DNA from: Methylotenera sp.
Lineage (GTDB): Bacteria > Pseudomonadota > Gammaproteobacteria > Burkholderiales > Methylophilaceae
DNA: 35,858 nt
Assembly (NCBI GenBank): GCA_030682715.1
Contig: JAUXNQ010000003.1
Coordinates: 1-35,858, forward strand
Reading direction: 5' to 3'
In this document: piece by piece, positions 35,586-35,858 of the stretch
Layout: each line of letters starts with the position of its first letter
Numbering within the stretch: position 1 is the first letter of the stretch
Translations under genes and position numbers: made by a program
Notes under the pieces: model-generated
Database searches by the model: none
What the model saw: only the letters and a program-made list of their open reading frames with translations
What the model was told of the DNA's origin: nothing

Positions 35586-35858
35586 ATATTTAAGCACCGC
35601 TGTAGCACGAAGACGACCAATCGCCATTGACTTGCAAAACAATGGCCGTAAAAAAGCCTAATGGCTCTTAGAATCATCCGCAAGTTATGACCTGCACCAC
35701 ACAGCATGGCATGCAACGCATCTCCTAGCTCGCCTTTCAGCCAATTTCTGCCGAGCCTTCCATCGCTCTTCATATGCCCAATCGCGGGTTCTATAGCACT
35801 ACGCCGGTGAATGGCTTTTTTAACACTGGGGGTCACGCCACGCTTCTGTCCACTTCGC
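35555..35858 (-). CDS. IS5-like DDE transposase, C-terminal part (partial)
   Basis: Reads on the minus strand from beyond the window end: RSGQKRGVTPSVKKAIHRRS, then AIEPAIGHMKSDGRLGRNWL. This holds the third catalytic residue in the IS4/IS5 signature R-x3-E-x6-K (R in RRS, E in IEP, K in HMK). The frame is open to base 35858, so the GTG at 35836 is internal and not a start. The remainder (KGELGDALHAMLCGAGHNLR) is typical of the family C-terminus. No frameshift is seen in the visible part, so the IS may be intact. Confidence 0.85.
   Translation of the reverse strand, partial: RSGQKRGVTPSVKKAIHRRSAIEPAIGHMKSDGRLGRNWLKGELGDALHAMLCGAGHNLRMILRAIRLFYGHCFASQWRLVVFVLQRCLNITQFNQLEIV

Larger units (their letters stand above)
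35533..35858 (-). mobile_element. 3' end of an IS5-like insertion sequence, cut by the window edge
   Basis: The element enters from the right. Its inner content is the transposase C-terminus at 35555-35858. The left boundary is estimated: AGTCGCCCCTGAACAAC (about 35533-35549) is a plausible terminal inverted repeat, but the matching end is outside the window, so neither the repeat nor a target duplication can be confirmed. Confidence 0.6.

Overview
The window looks like chromosomal DNA of a moderately AT-rich betaproteobacterium. The trmJ/suhB pair, the COG4389-type membrane protein, the nitrate-assimilation cluster and the general codon use fit a Methylophilaceae-like methylotroph such as Methylotenera. 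That placement is inferred from gene content and family memory, not from a database search.

Left part (1-10.3 kb): a hairpin-rich stretch without a convincing gene (1-249), then trmJ (-) divergent from suhB (+), a COG4389 polytopic membrane protein, and two large minus-strand signalling genes: a PAS/HAMP-repeat chemoreceptor and an EAL-CBS-GGDEF protein. A small orphan coiled-coil gene follows on the plus strand.

Middle part (10.3-18.4 kb): a three-gene minus-strand signalling cluster with visibly higher GC and with decayed DNA on both sides. In order of transcription it holds a MHYT-PAS-HisKA_2 sensor kinase interrupted by one in-frame TGA, an intact receiver-ANTAR response regulator, and a globin-PAS-GGDEF-EAL-receiver protein broken by a one-base frameshift. 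Its flanks carry a transposase N-terminal remnant with a 16-bp inverted repeat, a DUF2384 (ParS/MbcA/Xre antitoxin) remnant and a 5'-truncated pntB. The picture is of an acquired, partly decaying module next to mutS.

Right part (18.4-35.4 kb): mutS, then a nitrate-assimilation locus, all on the plus strand: nasT-type ANTAR regulator, nrtA, nrtB, nrtC, an outer-membrane porin, nirB, an MFS nitrate/nitrite transporter, a fused PP2C phosphatase-Ser/Thr kinase, nirD, and the nitrate reductase. Nitrate would cross the outer membrane through the porin and the inner membrane by the ABC and/or MFS carrier, then be reduced to nitrite by the Mo reductase and to ammonium by NirBD. Regulation can be read in the DNA. 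There is a sigma-54 promoter with a good NtrC-type site before nasT, and a second sigma-54 promoter with a 34-bp palindrome (possibly two overlapping NtrC sites) before nirB. Between nasT and nrtA lies a leader with three A1/G4 hexaloop hairpins, the third mutually exclusive with an intrinsic terminator: an ANTAR antitermination switch. The locus ends at a strong hairpin terminator, followed by the 3' end of an IS5-like insertion sequence that runs off the window.

The most interesting items are the three-hairpin ANTAR leader, the kinase/phosphatase fusion inside the nitrate operon, and the globin/MHYT/ANTAR signalling cluster with two separate lesions.
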